This document shows positions 42,592 to 52,038 of a stretch of 64,000 nt of DNA, in pieces. Origin of the DNA: an uncultured Lachnospiraceae bacterium (GTDB lineage: Bacteria; Bacillota; Clostridia; Lachnospirales; Lachnospiraceae); contig CAKRIL010000005.1 of NCBI GenBank assembly GCA_934343915.1, positions 32,716 to 96,715 on the forward strand, given 5' to 3'. Under the pieces are notes generated by a model that saw only the letters and a list, made by a program, of their open reading frames with translations, made no database searches and was not told where the DNA came from. Made by a program: the position numbers and the translations under genes. Numbering within the stretch: the first letter of the stretch is position 1; each line of letters opens with the position of its first letter.

Positions 42592-43323
42592 ATGAAGGAC
42601 GTAAGAGAACATATTATATATGAAGATAATGATATTTGTGTGTGCCACAAGCCGTCGGGTATGTTGACACAGGCGGACAGGGGCTTCTCACAGGATATGG
42701 TGAGCGCACTTCTGACCTATGAGAGAAGGAAGGGAATTAAGGAACCGTTCATAGCTCCCGTGAACAGGCTTGACAGACCGGTTGAAGGGCTTGTGCTTTA
42801 TGCGAAGAACAGCAGGGCGGCAGCTTCACTCACGAAGCAGCTTACCAATGGAGGAGTTGATAAGTGGTACTATGCCGTGGTTGATGTGAATGTCGACAGG
42901 GAAGAAGAGCTTGCAGACAGTGTGGGGACACGGACTACGCTTGAGGACTATCTTGTCAGGGATGCAAGGACGAACATGTCGCGTGTCACTTCGGCAGATA
43001 CGGATGGCGCTAAGAAGGCGGTGCTTGAATATGAGGTTATCAGTGTTCATGCAGGCAGGGCACTGCTTCGTGTGAAGCTTCACACGGGAAGACATCATCA
43101 GATAAGGGTGCAGCTGTCCAATGCGGGACTTCCGATTGCAGGAGATACCAAGTACAATGTGAACCTGAATGACGCTTCGGCACCGGGCAGCAGGGGTGGC
43201 GATGCACTTGCACTCTGTTCATACAGGCTTGCATTTTCCCATCCTATGACAGGAAAAAAGATGAATTACGAAGTATCACCGAAGGGTACGGCATTCGCCG
43301 GATTTAAGGAAAATAATGAATAG
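42592..43323 (+). CDS. RluA-family RNA pseudouridine synthase
   Basis: 243 residues. The catalytic motif appears as NRLDRPVEGLVLYAK, with the active-site Asp present but Asn in place of the usual His before RLD, and VEGL instead of TSGL. The rest fits: KPSGMLTQ near the start and LHTGRHHQIRVQL later. No S4 domain is present. It isomerises specific uridines in rRNA or tRNA. It is 11 bases after the response regulator and has a weak ribosome-binding site, so it is probably translated from the same transcript. Confidence 0.87.
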   Translation: MKDVREHIIYEDNDICVCHKPSGMLTQADRGFSQDMVSALLTYERRKGIKEPFIAPVNRLDRPVEGLVLYAKNSRAAASLTKQLTNGGVDKWYYAVVDVNVDREEELADSVGTRTTLEDYLVRDARTNMSRVTSADTDGAKKAVLEYEVISVHAGRALLRVKLHTGRHHQIRVQLSNAGLPIAGDTKYNVNLNDASAPGSRGGDALALCSYRLAFSHPMTGKKMNYEVSPKGTAFAGFKENNE

Positions 43324-43412
43324 AAGCTTAACCGTAAGAGAATACTAATCTCACGGAGCAGATGGCGGTATTGCCGTCCGCATCGCCGTAATGCGGCGGA
43401 ATGGGGATTGGT

Positions 43413-44489
43413 ATGGGAGAGAAGGTTAAGAATATTGTCAGCAATCATAAGAATGACAATAAAAAGAATGTAATCATAAGCATAGGAGTCGCAGCAGTTG
43501 TATATCTGATAATTAAGTATATTATGCCGCTTGCGGCTCCTTTTATTATTGCGTTTCTGCTTGCGGCAGGTCTTAACGGGCAGATGCGCTTTCTAAGCGG
43601 CAGACTTCATATTAAGAGAGGAATTGCGGCTGTCATTCTCATGATATTTTGGGGTGGTCTGATTGCAGGCGTGGTTGTGCTGCTCGGCGGGTTACTCATA
43701 ACTCAGATTAACAATGTCATAGACAACTATGAAAAATACTATTCGTATATCAATGACACAATGTGCAGCTTTTGTGCAGGGATGGACACAAGACTCGGAT
43801 TTATAAGAGGTACGACACTGGCATACATCGATTCGGGAATTATGTGTGCATATGAATCCGCCAAGGAGAAGATAATGCCGTCGCTCATGGGTGGCTCGAT
43901 TGGCGCGATTAAGGGGATTATAGCTTTTTCGGGAATAGTTGTCATATTTTTTATGGCATTGTATTTTTTCCTGAAGGATTATGACAGGATGCGGGAGAGA
44001 GCTTTAAGGTCGGCTTATGCGGCGGAGTACGATTACTTTTACACGGGAATCGGAAGGATTCTCTACACCTTTATAAGAACGCAGCTCATTATCATGACGA
44101 TAACAATGACCATCTGTGCATTGGGACTGCTGTTTCTTCATAATAAATACTGGCTGCTGCTCGGAGTGGTGCTCGGTATAGTTGATGCGCTTCCCGTGTT
44201 CGGCACAGGTACGATTCTCACGCCGTGGGCGATTGCCTGTGTGTTCTGCGGAAAATACAGATATGCGGCAGTGCTTGCGGCAATGTCATTCATAAGCTAT
44301 CTTGTGAGGGAATATCTTGAGCCCAAGCTGATGGGAAAGGGCTTGGGTGCGCACCCGTTAGCCATGCTTGCCGCGGTGTATGCGGGACTGGTGCTTTTTG
44401 GCGTGGCCGGGGTGATAACGGGACCGATAGCGTTCCTTCTTATAAAAGAGATTGCTGCCTATATAAAAGGCAAAAGAAATGATACATGA
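43413..44489 (+). CDS. AI-2E-family (PerM-like) membrane permease
   Basis: 358 residues from the ATG at 43413 (GGGGA just upstream; 43401 is possible). About eight membrane spans, with the family's C-terminal signature FGTGTILTPWAIAC and VREYLEPKLMGKGLGAHPL, then GVAGVITGPIAFLL. Members export autoinducer-2 or act as Na+/H+ antiporters or sporulation permeases (YtvI); this one cannot be assigned. A CCGCAT/ATGCGG hairpin (43378-43396) precedes the gene. Confidence 0.87.
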   Translation: MGEKVKNIVSNHKNDNKKNVIISIGVAAVVYLIIKYIMPLAAPFIIAFLLAAGLNGQMRFLSGRLHIKRGIAAVILMIFWGGLIAGVVVLLGGLLITQINNVIDNYEKYYSYINDTMCSFCAGMDTRLGFIRGTTLAYIDSGIMCAYESAKEKIMPSLMGGSIGAIKGIIAFSGIVVIFFMALYFFLKDYDRMRERALRSAYAAEYDYFYTGIGRILYTFIRTQLIIMTITMTICALGLLFLHNKYWLLLGVVLGIVDALPVFGTGTILTPWAIACVFCGKYRYAAVLAAMSFISYLVREYLEPKLMGKGLGAHPLAMLAAVYAGLVLFGVAGVITGPIAFLLIKEIAAYIKGKRNDT

Positions 44490-44497
44490 TTTTTAAC

Positions 44498-44526
44498 TTG
44501 TATCATGGGGACAAAGTGGGTATAAT
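44498..44526 (+). promoter_or_regulatory. Promoter of the O-acetylation genes
   Basis: TTGTAT (44498-44503), 17-base spacer, perfect TATAAT (44521-44526). A GGACAC/GTGTCC hairpin (44547-44567) lies in the 5' UTR, just before the ribosome-binding site. Confidence 0.75.
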
Positions 44527-44582
44527 CATTCTATTAATTTGCGTGGACACGAACAGGCTGTGTCCGCGGAATGGAGCTTGAT

Positions 44583-45992
44583 ATGGTATTTTCATCTGCG
44601 GTTTTTTTATTTGCATTTTTGCCGCTGGTTCTTATTATTCATACATTAATCAGGAACACTACAGCGAGAAATATATTATTGATAGCGGCGAGCCTTGTGT
44701 TCTATGCATGGGGCGAGCCTGTATATGTACTATTGCTGCTTGCCTCGATAGGGGTTAATTTCCTGTTCGGCAGATTCGTGTGGGGAAGGAAGCCTGTGCT
44801 TGTCGCCGCGGTAGTGGTGAATCTGGCATTCCTGATTGTATTTAAGTATGCCGGATTTATAGTGCAGAGTATTAATGTGCTGCCGTTTGTCAATCTGAGA
44901 GTACCTGCCGTGAGTATGCCTATCGGTATCTCATTTTATACTTTTCAGGCGCTTTCATATGTGATTGATACATATCGTGCCAAGGAGCGTGAGCCGGGAA
45001 GCTTTCTCGATGTCATGCTCTATGTGTGCCTGTTCCCACAGCTGGTAGCGGGCCCGATTGTGAAATATAATTCCGTCAGGGAGCAGCTAAGACACAGAGA
45101 GGTTACGGCTGATGCTATGGCAGAAGGCATACAGAGATTCATAATAGGTCTTTCCAAGAAGATGCTTATTGCGAATGTCATGGCAGTGGCGGTTGATAAG
45201 ATGTTCGTCCTTGAGATTTCGCAGCTTGATATGGCTTCTGCGTGGTTGGGAGCCGTGTGCTATCTGTTCCAGATATACTTTGACTTCTCGGGCTACAGTG
45301 ATATGGCTGTCGGGATGGGAAAGATGTTCGGCTTCACATTCCCGGAGAACTTCGACTATCCGTACACAGCCTCATCGGTTCGCGGCTTTTGGAAAAAATG
45401 GCATATATCCCTCACATCATGGTTCAGGGAGTACCTGTACTTTCCGCTTGGCGGCAACAGAAAAGGGAAGGCAAGGACGCTGTTTAACCGATTTTTTGTG
45501 TTCCTGTGTACCGGAATATGGCACGGCGCGAACTGGACATTCGTTGTGTGGGGAATATATCACGGCATACTTACAATTATTGAGACAGTCATAGAGGATA
45601 ATAGGAAAAAAGGCAGACAGGATAAGGCGGGCGGTGTATCGGCTAAGCCGCTGTTAAGAGGTCTCGGACATATATACACACTGCTTGCAGTCACAATAGG
45701 CTTTGTGATATTCAGGGCTGACACTATGGGACAGGCGGCGGCTTTTATAAGAAGCATGTTCTCGTTCACGGGTACAGCCGCGGGACTTATGAGTGCAGCG
45801 TCGGTTATGAGTCCGCTGTTCATTATAACGATGCTTGCAGCGGCAATAGCATGTACGCCTGTGATCAAAAATCTGCCGAGAAACAGATTCACATGCACTG
45901 CGGCAAAGGTGTGTACAATCCTGTTGTATCTGCTGTGCATTATGGAGATAGCGGCAGGAAGCTATAATCCATTTATCTATTTCAGATTCTAG
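44583..45992 (+). CDS. MBOAT-family O-acyltransferase (AlgI/DltB/PatA type)
   Basis: 469 residues from the ATG at 44583, six bases after GGAG; 44571 is an alternative. Around ten membrane spans. MBOAT landmarks: the N-terminal FYAWGEPVYVLLLL, the central YFDFSGYSDMAVGMGKMFGF and FWKKWHISLTSWFREYLYFP, and the catalytic His in FLCTGIWHGANWTFVVWG. Such proteins pass acetyl groups across the membrane to a wall or exopolysaccharide. The next gene encodes the usual AlgJ/AlgX-like partner, 26 bases away. Confidence 0.93.
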   Translation: MVFSSAVFLFAFLPLVLIIHTLIRNTTARNILLIAASLVFYAWGEPVYVLLLLASIGVNFLFGRFVWGRKPVLVAAVVVNLAFLIVFKYAGFIVQSINVLPFVNLRVPAVSMPIGISFYTFQALSYVIDTYRAKEREPGSFLDVMLYVCLFPQLVAGPIVKYNSVREQLRHREVTADAMAEGIQRFIIGLSKKMLIANVMAVAVDKMFVLEISQLDMASAWLGAVCYLFQIYFDFSGYSDMAVGMGKMFGFTFPENFDYPYTASSVRGFWKKWHISLTSWFREYLYFPLGGNRKGKARTLFNRFFVFLCTGIWHGANWTFVVWGIYHGILTIIETVIEDNRKKGRQDKAGGVSAKPLLRGLGHIYTLLAVTIGFVIFRADTMGQAAAFIRSMFSFTGTAAGLMSAASVMSPLFIITMLAAAIACTPVIKNLPRNRFTCTAAKVCTILLYLLCIMEIAAGSYNPFIYFRF

Positions 45993-46018
45993 GTGAAAAA
46001 CGGGCGGAGAGGTAAGCC

Positions 46019-47461
46019 ATGAAGAAGATTCAAAAAAAGAAAATATTGAATATTGTATATATAATAATCTTTCTTGTCATAAGCATTGTGCCGATGGCAG
46101 CCTTTTCCGATAAACAGGCGGCAATCGGCAATGAGACCAAGGCTGATAAGCCGAAGCTGTCCGCAGGAGTGGAACTGACGGCAGATATTGATGTGTATTT
46201 TGCTCAGAACTTCGGATTCAGAAACAGACTGGTATATGTTCAGAATGTGCTCAAGCAGAAGCTGTTTAAGACTTCGGGACAGTCGGAGGTTATCGTGGGT
46301 GAGGACGGCTGGCTCTTTTATTCGAGAGCACTTGACGATTTCCTCGGAACGAGTGTGGCGGATGAGACTGCGATTGAGCGCATGGGTGCCGTCGTAGGCA
46401 TGATGCAGGAATATGTTGAGAGCCGCGGCGGGGAGTTTATCTTCTTTTCCGCCCCTGACAAAATGTCCGTGTACGGTGAGTACATGCCGTATTACTATAT
46501 AGAGGGCAGCGGACAGGGCAATTATGAGCTTCTGTACAATGAGCTTGTGAATGCCGGGGTAAATACGGTTCAGCTTAAGAACGCTCTGTCACTTGAAAAG
46601 CTTGAAAAAGTGCAGCTTTACCATAAGCTTGATTCACACTGGAATAATTATGGCGCTGCGGTGGCTTATGAGGCTGTCGCAGAGAGGCTTTTCGATATAT
46701 ACGGGGATGAATATGAAGGCTATACGGCTTACTGCGATATGCCGTACAGCGTAAGGAAGGATTTCCCGGGAGATTTACAGTCGATGCTGCTTCCTGGTTC
46801 GTCTAAGGGGGATGAGCAGGTGTACTTTGCTGCGGATGACGGCTTTGAATACACTAACCGCTTCCGAAGTGTGGAGGACTTGGTGATAACCACGGCAAAT
46901 GAAGCGCCGGCGGTGGATAAGCCGGTGACACTCTTTCGCGATTCCTTCGGCAATGCACTGTACTGGTTCTTTGCCAACGAGTATGGTTCGCTTACAGCGA
47001 AGAGGGAAATACCTTATAATATATATGTTGCTGCGAATGAGTCCGAGCTTGTGGCGGTTGAGCTTGTGGAGAGAAATTTAAAGAATCTTCTTGTCTACAC
47101 GCCGATTGTACCGTCGATAAATCTTGGTGGGGATTATTTTGCCGAGACGGAGAGAGCTGCTGCGGATGCGGGGTATACCGCGGATGCAGTTATAAGCATT
47201 ACCACGACTTCCGACGGCCTCATGCAGCTTAGCGGAAGCTGTGATGCACTTAATGATTATGCATATATCTATCTGACCGTTGATGGTGCGGGAACATATC
47301 AGGTGCTTCCGTCAGAGAACGGTGCGGATTTTACCCTTTATCTTGAGGAGGCTGATGCCGATATATTTAAGGCGGCTTTTAGGTCTGCCGCATGCTCCTT
47401 CGTGGTAAGAGGAGAGAACGGATATATAAGGATTCCTGCAAATGTCACTTTACAGGATTAG
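46019..47461 (+). CDS. AlgJ/AlgX-like (DHHW family) O-acetylation protein
   Basis: 480 residues with an N-terminal membrane anchor at about 11-29. The SGNH-like domain carries GEDGWLFYSRALDD, SAPDKMSVYGEYMP and the DxHW motif in HKLDSHWNNYGAAVAYE, then the FRDSFGNALYW serine region. In alginate and other acetylated polymers, such proteins receive acetyl groups from an MBOAT partner outside the membrane. The C-terminal 110 residues form an added beta-rich domain. Substrate polymer unknown. Confidence 0.9.
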   Translation: MKKIQKKKILNIVYIIIFLVISIVPMAAFSDKQAAIGNETKADKPKLSAGVELTADIDVYFAQNFGFRNRLVYVQNVLKQKLFKTSGQSEVIVGEDGWLFYSRALDDFLGTSVADETAIERMGAVVGMMQEYVESRGGEFIFFSAPDKMSVYGEYMPYYYIEGSGQGNYELLYNELVNAGVNTVQLKNALSLEKLEKVQLYHKLDSHWNNYGAAVAYEAVAERLFDIYGDEYEGYTAYCDMPYSVRKDFPGDLQSMLLPGSSKGDEQVYFAADDGFEYTNRFRSVEDLVITTANEAPAVDKPVTLFRDSFGNALYWFFANEYGSLTAKREIPYNIYVAANESELVAVELVERNLKNLLVYTPIVPSINLGGDYFAETERAAADAGYTADAVISITTTSDGLMQLSGSCDALNDYAYIYLTVDGAGTYQVLPSENGADFTLYLEEADADIFKAAFRSAACSFVVRGENGYIRIPANVTLQD

Positions 47462-47523
47462 TTTTTTTATGTATACTTCAAGGACATAACAGAGTTAAAA
47501 ATATGGTTGGAGGACTATTATAT

Positions 47524-48003
47524 ATGAAGAAAAGAATACTTACGGCACTTATTTTTGCGGCAGTGCTTGTTGCTTCGGGATGTGCGAAGAAGGACAACGG
47601 TACGGCGTTCGGCTATAACAATGGGGAGCTTACGCTTACACCGGGAGAGAAGTTCGATGCACAGGCGGACAGTCTTGCCGAGACCACGGCGTATATGGAG
47701 GCTGCAAGCTGCTATTATGACGGACTTGACAAGGTATTCACCTACGAGGGTTATGAGGTGACGACATTCCCTAAGGAGGACGGGGACTATATACAGGATA
47801 TCAATATCTCCTCCGAATCAATCAGGACGGATAAGGAAATCGGTGTGGGAAGTACTCTTGCGGATGTGGAGGAAGCATACGGCAAGGACTATACCATATC
47901 AGGAAAAATGTATAAATATTATCAGGACAATACGAAATATATGTATTTCTTTATTTTAAATGATGTGGTACAATACTACGGATACGGAATGGACGTGAAA
48001 TAG
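47524..48003 (+). CDS. Lipoprotein, function unknown
   Basis: 159 residues from the ATG at 47524 after GGAGGA; a longer frame starting inside the previous gene is rejected. The lipobox is LVASGC. The mature part has a short repeated beta pattern (EVTTFPKEDGDYIQDINISS, STLADVEEAYGKDYTISGKM) often seen in small Clostridia lipoproteins that resemble SmpA/BLIP-like folds. It lies in the apparent operon of the O-acetylation pair. Confidence 0.8.
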   Translation: MKKRILTALIFAAVLVASGCAKKDNGTAFGYNNGELTLTPGEKFDAQADSLAETTAYMEAASCYYDGLDKVFTYEGYEVTTFPKEDGDYIQDINISSESIRTDKEIGVGSTLADVEEAYGKDYTISGKMYKYYQDNTKYMYFFILNDVVQYYGYGMDVK

Positions 48004-48054
48004 TCCGTTTTGTCAGCTGAATGTGCATTATGTACTCAGCAATAGGAGGAAAAT

Positions 48055-48885
48055 ATGAAAAGAACAGGAACAAAGGCTTCATATATAGTGTTGCTCGTTC
48101 TAATCAGCGCACTGTTGACAGCCGCGTGCAGCAAGAATCCCGATAAGGGTGGGGAGATAATTTTACAGTCAACTACGGAAACAACTCCCGAGGCGACAAG
48201 TGAGACTGAACCGATGACGAAACCGGCTACTGAGGAGACAACAACCGAGGAAGCGACGACTCCCGAAGAGACAACAACCGAGGAGCCTGAGACCTTGGAG
48301 GAGGTTAAGGCGTGGGACTTACTTAACAACGAACCGCTCAATCCGACGACATCGGGCTATGAGGAACTTGACCGTCTTATAGAGAACTATATGGAGATGC
48401 TAAAGAACGAGGGCACCATAAATGATGAGATGTCCAATTATCAGAAGGTTCACAGCATCTATATATGGTTCATAAAGAGAATCACATATAACAGAGGAAT
48501 GAATGTCGATGCCGGTAAGTATTCGACATCGGACCCTGCCACTACACCTGAGGAGGTACTGTGGGCAACTGATTTGTTCAATACATATCAGGGCTGCTGT
48601 TACAACTATTCATCAGCTTTTATGTATATAATGAGATACTTGGGCTACGACGCTCATCTGCTTTCAGGTCAGGTGTCAGCATACAACGGCGGAACAACAC
48701 CGCACTGCTGGCTCTATGTGAATCTTGGCGGAACGGCATATACCTTCGACCCCGATGTTGATATGAACTATTACTGGCGCGGAGTGAATGAGGGAAGCAC
48801 CGAGGAAAAGACGGACACGCTCTTCTGCCGCAGAATGGAAGATATGGGTTATTTCTATACAATAGAAAAGTATCATGAGAACTAA
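48055..48885 (+). CDS. Transglutaminase-like lipoprotein
   Basis: 276 residues. The signal peptide ends in the lipobox LLTAAC. A Thr/Glu/Pro-rich linker (residues about 35-85) leads to a transglutaminase-like papain fold. The candidate triad is the Cys in YQGCCYNYSSAF, the His in TTPHCWLYVN and the Asp in YTFDPDVDM. It is presumably a surface peptidase or cross-linking enzyme acting on wall or surface protein. Start follows AGGAGG. Confidence 0.87.
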   Translation: MKRTGTKASYIVLLVLISALLTAACSKNPDKGGEIILQSTTETTPEATSETEPMTKPATEETTTEEATTPEETTTEEPETLEEVKAWDLLNNEPLNPTTSGYEELDRLIENYMEMLKNEGTINDEMSNYQKVHSIYIWFIKRITYNRGMNVDAGKYSTSDPATTPEEVLWATDLFNTYQGCCYNYSSAFMYIMRYLGYDAHLLSGQVSAYNGGTTPHCWLYVNLGGTAYTFDPDVDMNYYWRGVNEGSTEEKTDTLFCRRMEDMGYFYTIEKYHEN

Positions 48886-48926
48886 TGTGCAGTGTAAAAT
48901 AAGAAAATAATATATGGAGGCTTATA

Positions 48927-50366
48927 ATGGCAAACGATAAGAAATTAGTAGAAGCAATCACACCTATGGAGGAAGACTTTGCCCAGTGGTACACGGACGT
49001 GGTTAAGAAGGCAGAGCTTATGGCTTATTCAAGCGTTAAGGGCTGTATGATATTCAAGCCGGCAGGATATGCTATATGGGAGAATATTCAGAAGGAGATG
49101 GATGCCCGCTTTAAAAAGTCAGGCGTGCAGAACGTATATCTTCCTGTATTTATTCCTGAGAGTCTTCTTGAGAGAGAGAAGGATCATGTAGAGGGCTTTG
49201 CACCTGAGGTTGCATGGGTAACACAGGGAGGACTTAATCCTCTTCAGGAGAAGCTCTGCGTAAGACCTACTTCTGAGACACTTTTCTGTGATTTTTATAA
49301 GGATGAGATTCAGTCATACAGAGATCTGCCAAAGGTATACAACCAGTGGTGCAACGTCGTAAGATGGGAGAAGGAGACAAGACCTTTCCTCCGCTCAAGA
49401 GAGTTCTTATGGCAGGAGGGACATACAGCTCATGCTACTGCCGAGGAGGCAGAGGCAAGAACACAGCAGATGCTCAATGTATACGCTGATTTCTGCGAGC
49501 AGGTGCTTGCAATGCCTGTTATCAAGGGAAGAAAGACTGACAAGGAGAAGTTCGCAGGTGCTGAGGCTACATACACAATCGAGGCTCTCATGCATGACGG
49601 CAAGGCTCTCCAGTCGGGAACAAGCCACAACTTCGGTGACGGCTTTGCGAAGGCATTCGGTATTCAGTACACGGATAAGGAGAACAAGCTTCAGTACGTT
49701 CACCAGACCTCATGGGGCACAACAACAAGACTTATCGGTGCAATGATTATGGTTCACGGCGACAACAGCGGTCTTGTTATGCCTCCTAGAATAGCTCCTA
49801 TTCAGGTGAGAGTAATTCCTGTTGCACAGCATAAGGCAGGAGTGCTTGAGAAAGCGGGAGAGTTAAGAGACAGACTTGAGGCAGCCGGCTTCAGAGTTGA
49901 CTTTGATGATTCGGATAAGACCCCGGGCTTTAAGTACGCAGAGCAGGAGGTTAAGGGTATTCCTGCACGTATTGAGATAGGACCTAAGGATATCGAGAAC
50001 AATCAGGCAGTCATTGTAAGACGTGATACGAGAGAGAAGTATGTCGTATCTCTCGACACAATCGACACAGAGCTTGCCGGGATTCTCGACACAATGCAGG
50101 CTGAGATGCTTGAGAGAGCAAGAGCACATCGCGATGCACATACATACGAAGCTCATAACTACGAGGAGTTCAAGGATATCGTTGCAAATAAGCCGGGCTT
50201 CATAAAGGGTATGTGGTGCGGTGAGCAGGCATGTGAGGACAAGATTAAGGAAGATACAACGGCAACAAGCAGATGTATGCCATTCGAGCAGGAGCATATC
50301 AGTGATGTGTGCGTATGCTGCGGAAAGCCGGCGAAGAAGCTGGTGTACTGGGGGAAGGCGTACTAA
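48927..50366 (+). CDS. proS: Prolyl-tRNA synthetase (short, eukaryote/archaeal-like type)
   Basis: 479 residues, the ProS type without the editing insert. Class II motifs: VYLPVFIPESLLEREKDHVE, RPTSETLFCDFYKDEI, VVRWEKETRPFLRSREFLWQ and the QTSWGTTTRLIGAMIMVHGD region. The C-terminus has a zinc-binding-like CVCCGKPAKK, ending in the typical Tyr (KAY). It charges tRNA-Pro. No T-box leader was seen upstream. Start follows TGGAGG. Confidence 0.95.
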   Translation: MANDKKLVEAITPMEEDFAQWYTDVVKKAELMAYSSVKGCMIFKPAGYAIWENIQKEMDARFKKSGVQNVYLPVFIPESLLEREKDHVEGFAPEVAWVTQGGLNPLQEKLCVRPTSETLFCDFYKDEIQSYRDLPKVYNQWCNVVRWEKETRPFLRSREFLWQEGHTAHATAEEAEARTQQMLNVYADFCEQVLAMPVIKGRKTDKEKFAGAEATYTIEALMHDGKALQSGTSHNFGDGFAKAFGIQYTDKENKLQYVHQTSWGTTTRLIGAMIMVHGDNSGLVMPPRIAPIQVRVIPVAQHKAGVLEKAGELRDRLEAAGFRVDFDDSDKTPGFKYAEQEVKGIPARIEIGPKDIENNQAVIVRRDTREKYVVSLDTIDTELAGILDTMQAEMLERARAHRDAHTYEAHNYEEFKDIVANKPGFIKGMWCGEQACEDKIKEDTTATSRCMPFEQEHISDVCVCCGKPAKKLVYWGKAY

Positions 50367-50375
50367 GATTTCAAC

Positions 50376-50679
50376 AATAAGGTGTCAAAACAGACGAATT
50401 TATACCGCGAATGTATAATGTGGTCTGATTTATACTTATCGGCTAAGTTGTTCGAAGCAAGGTGTTCTAAGGACTTTGTAAAGTGTTCTATATGCGTCCG
50501 CCAACGAAGCAAAGCATACATCCTTGTATGCGTTGCTTCTAAATCAGCATCCTTGCTGATTTTGGCTGGGTGGTGCGAAAAGTCCTAAGAACAACTAAGC
50601 TCCTCGCAAAAATCGCGATAAGCATAAATAGACCACATTATATACAGAGTGGTTTACAGTGTCTGTTTTGACACCTATT
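50376..50679 (+). repeat. Palindromic element copy C (full, ~304 bp)
   Basis: Outer arms AGGTGTCAAAACAGAC (50380-50395) and GTCTGTTTTGACACCT (50661-50676) are perfectly complementary. Inner arms around 50411-50440 and 50613-50645 continue the pairing. Stem GGACTTT (50471-50477) / AAAGTCC (50579-50585). Hairpin 1: GAAGCAA/TTGCTTC enclosing GCATACA-tcct-TGTATGC. Hairpin 2: AAATCAGCA-tcct-TGCTGATTT (50541-50562). The 3' box reads CTAAGAACAACTAAGCTCCT. It fills the gap between proS and cca. Confidence 0.9.
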
Positions 50680-50695
50680 TATATTTAATTCAGAG

Positions 50696-50701
50696 TATAA
50701 T
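50696..50701 (+). promoter_or_regulatory. -10 box of the cca promoter
   Basis: Perfect TATAAT at 50696-50701, predicting transcription from about 50708. No good -35 at 17 bases. This makes the ATG at 50708 an unlikely start and favours the TTG at 50729. Confidence 0.55.
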
Positions 50702-50728
50702 GGCAGCATGGAAAGGGAGAGTGACATT

Positions 50729-51973
50729 TTGTTAAAGATAAACCTTCCGAAGGATGTAAAATATATAATTGATGTTCTCTCACAGAACGGCTTTGATGCG
50801 TATGCTGTCGGGGGGTGCGTGCGTGACAGTATTCTTGGGAGAGTGCCGGGGGACTGGGATATCACGACTTCGGCTCTGCCGCAGCAGGTTAAGGCATTGT
50901 TCCGGCGGACGATAGACACCGGCATCCAGCATGGGACGGTCACAATAATGCTCGGAAAGACGGGTTACGAGGTGACTACCTACCGCATTGACGGCGATTA
51001 TGAGGATTCGAGACATCCTAAGAATGTGGAATTCACGCCTAATCTTGAGGAGGACTTAAAGCGCCGTGATTTTACAATCAATGCCATGGCTTACAATGAT
51101 GAGCACGGCATTGTGGATATTTTTGACGGAATGAACGATATTGACCGGAAGCTTATCCGCTGTGTGGGAAATGCTCACGACAGGTTCACCGAGGATGCAC
51201 TCAGAATATTAAGAGCGGTGAGGTTCTCGGCACAGCTCGGCTTCGAGATAGATGAGGCTACGGGCAGGGCGGCGAGGGAGCTTGCCCCCACACTTGTAAA
51301 GATAAGCAGGGAGAGAATTCATACCGAGCTCAATAAGCTTCTGCTGTCTGATAATCCGGATTACTTTGCCGTTGTCTATGAGCTTGGAGTTATGAAGGTC
51401 ATAATTCCGGAGCTTTCCGATGTGGATGTGGACAGTATAGCAAGGCTTAGGGGACTTATAAAGAGAACGAAGCCTTGTCTGCCCGAGAGATATGCCGCAA
51501 TGTTAAGCGTGATAGGCAGTGCCGGTGCTAGGGCAGTGCTTAGGGGGCTTAAGCTTGACAATGCCACCATAACGATGGCATCGAAGCTTGTCACATATCT
51601 GAATATGCCGCCTGTGCATACGGAGAACGAGGTTCGCCGCTATATCAATGAAGCCGGTGCTGAGGATGCAGTGCGAATCATTGAATTTAATATGTCGTTC
51701 GCCTCGGGTGAGGAGTATCAGGCATATGCGGACATGAAGGCTATATGCGTGAAGGTTATGGAGCATGGTGACTGCATAAGTCTTAAGATGCTCGGCGTGA
51801 CCGGAAAAGACCTCATGGAGGCGGGCTTCCCGGCGGGAAAGGAGCTCGGAGAGCTTCTTAATGAGCTGCTTATGGAGGTGCTTGACAATCCTTCGCTCAA
51901 TGACAGGGAGTATCTTTTAAGACGTGCGCACGAAATTAAAGAGCAGGGGACAAAATACAGTCTCCATTCATAA
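50729..51973 (+). CDS. cca: CCA-adding tRNA nucleotidyltransferase
   Basis: 414 residues from the TTG at 50729, chosen because AAAGGGAG (50711-50718) lies ten bases upstream and an ATG at 50708 would coincide with the transcription start. The class II head is clear: YAVGGCVRDSILGRVPGDWD, GIQHGTVTIML, YRIDGDYEDSRHP and LKRRDFTINAMAYN. RNA-binding helices follow. It builds or repairs the 3' CCA of tRNAs. A hairpin terminator at 51983 closes the gene and is shared with the next gene's start region. Confidence 0.93.
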   Translation: MLKINLPKDVKYIIDVLSQNGFDAYAVGGCVRDSILGRVPGDWDITTSALPQQVKALFRRTIDTGIQHGTVTIMLGKTGYEVTTYRIDGDYEDSRHPKNVEFTPNLEEDLKRRDFTINAMAYNDEHGIVDIFDGMNDIDRKLIRCVGNAHDRFTEDALRILRAVRFSAQLGFEIDEATGRAARELAPTLVKISRERIHTELNKLLLSDNPDYFAVVYELGVMKVIIPELSDVDVDSIARLRGLIKRTKPCLPERYAAMLSVIGSAGARAVLRGLKLDNATITMASKLVTYLNMPPVHTENEVRRYINEAGAEDAVRIIEFNMSFASGEEYQAYADMKAICVKVMEHGDCISLKMLGVTGKDLMEAGFPAGKELGELLNELLMEVLDNPSLNDREYLLRRAHEIKEQGTKYSLHS

Positions 51974-51996
51974 AAAATATAACCTCCTCATATTAT
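51968..51996 (+). promoter_or_regulatory. Sigma-E-like sporulation promoter of the CotS-like gene
   Basis: TCATAAA (51968-51974), exactly 14 bases, CATATTAT (51989-51996). This fits the mother-cell sigma-E consensus [GT][AC]ATA[AT][AT]-N14-CATA...T. Confidence 0.6.
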
Positions 51997-52038
51997 TAGA
52001 TAGCCCTTGGGCTAAGATGATGTGAGGGGGATTTTTTT
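51983..52038 (+). terminator. Terminator hairpin whose 3' arm holds the next gene's ribosome-binding site
   Basis: A long interrupted stem, from CCTCCTCATATTATTA through TAGCCC-tt-GGGCTA (52001-52014) to GATGATGTGAGGGGG, followed by ATTTTTTT. The GAGGGGG of the 3' arm is also the Shine-Dalgarno of the GTG start at 52039. Confidence 0.75.

Noticed and set aside
48886..48926. T-box leader before proS
   Set aside because: Only 41 bases separate it from the upstream gene, and no T-box sequence is seen.
50668..50701. TTGACA in the right arm of element C as the -35 of cca
   Set aside because: The spacing to TATAAT is 22 bases, too long for sigma-A. The TTGACA is part of the palindrome arm.
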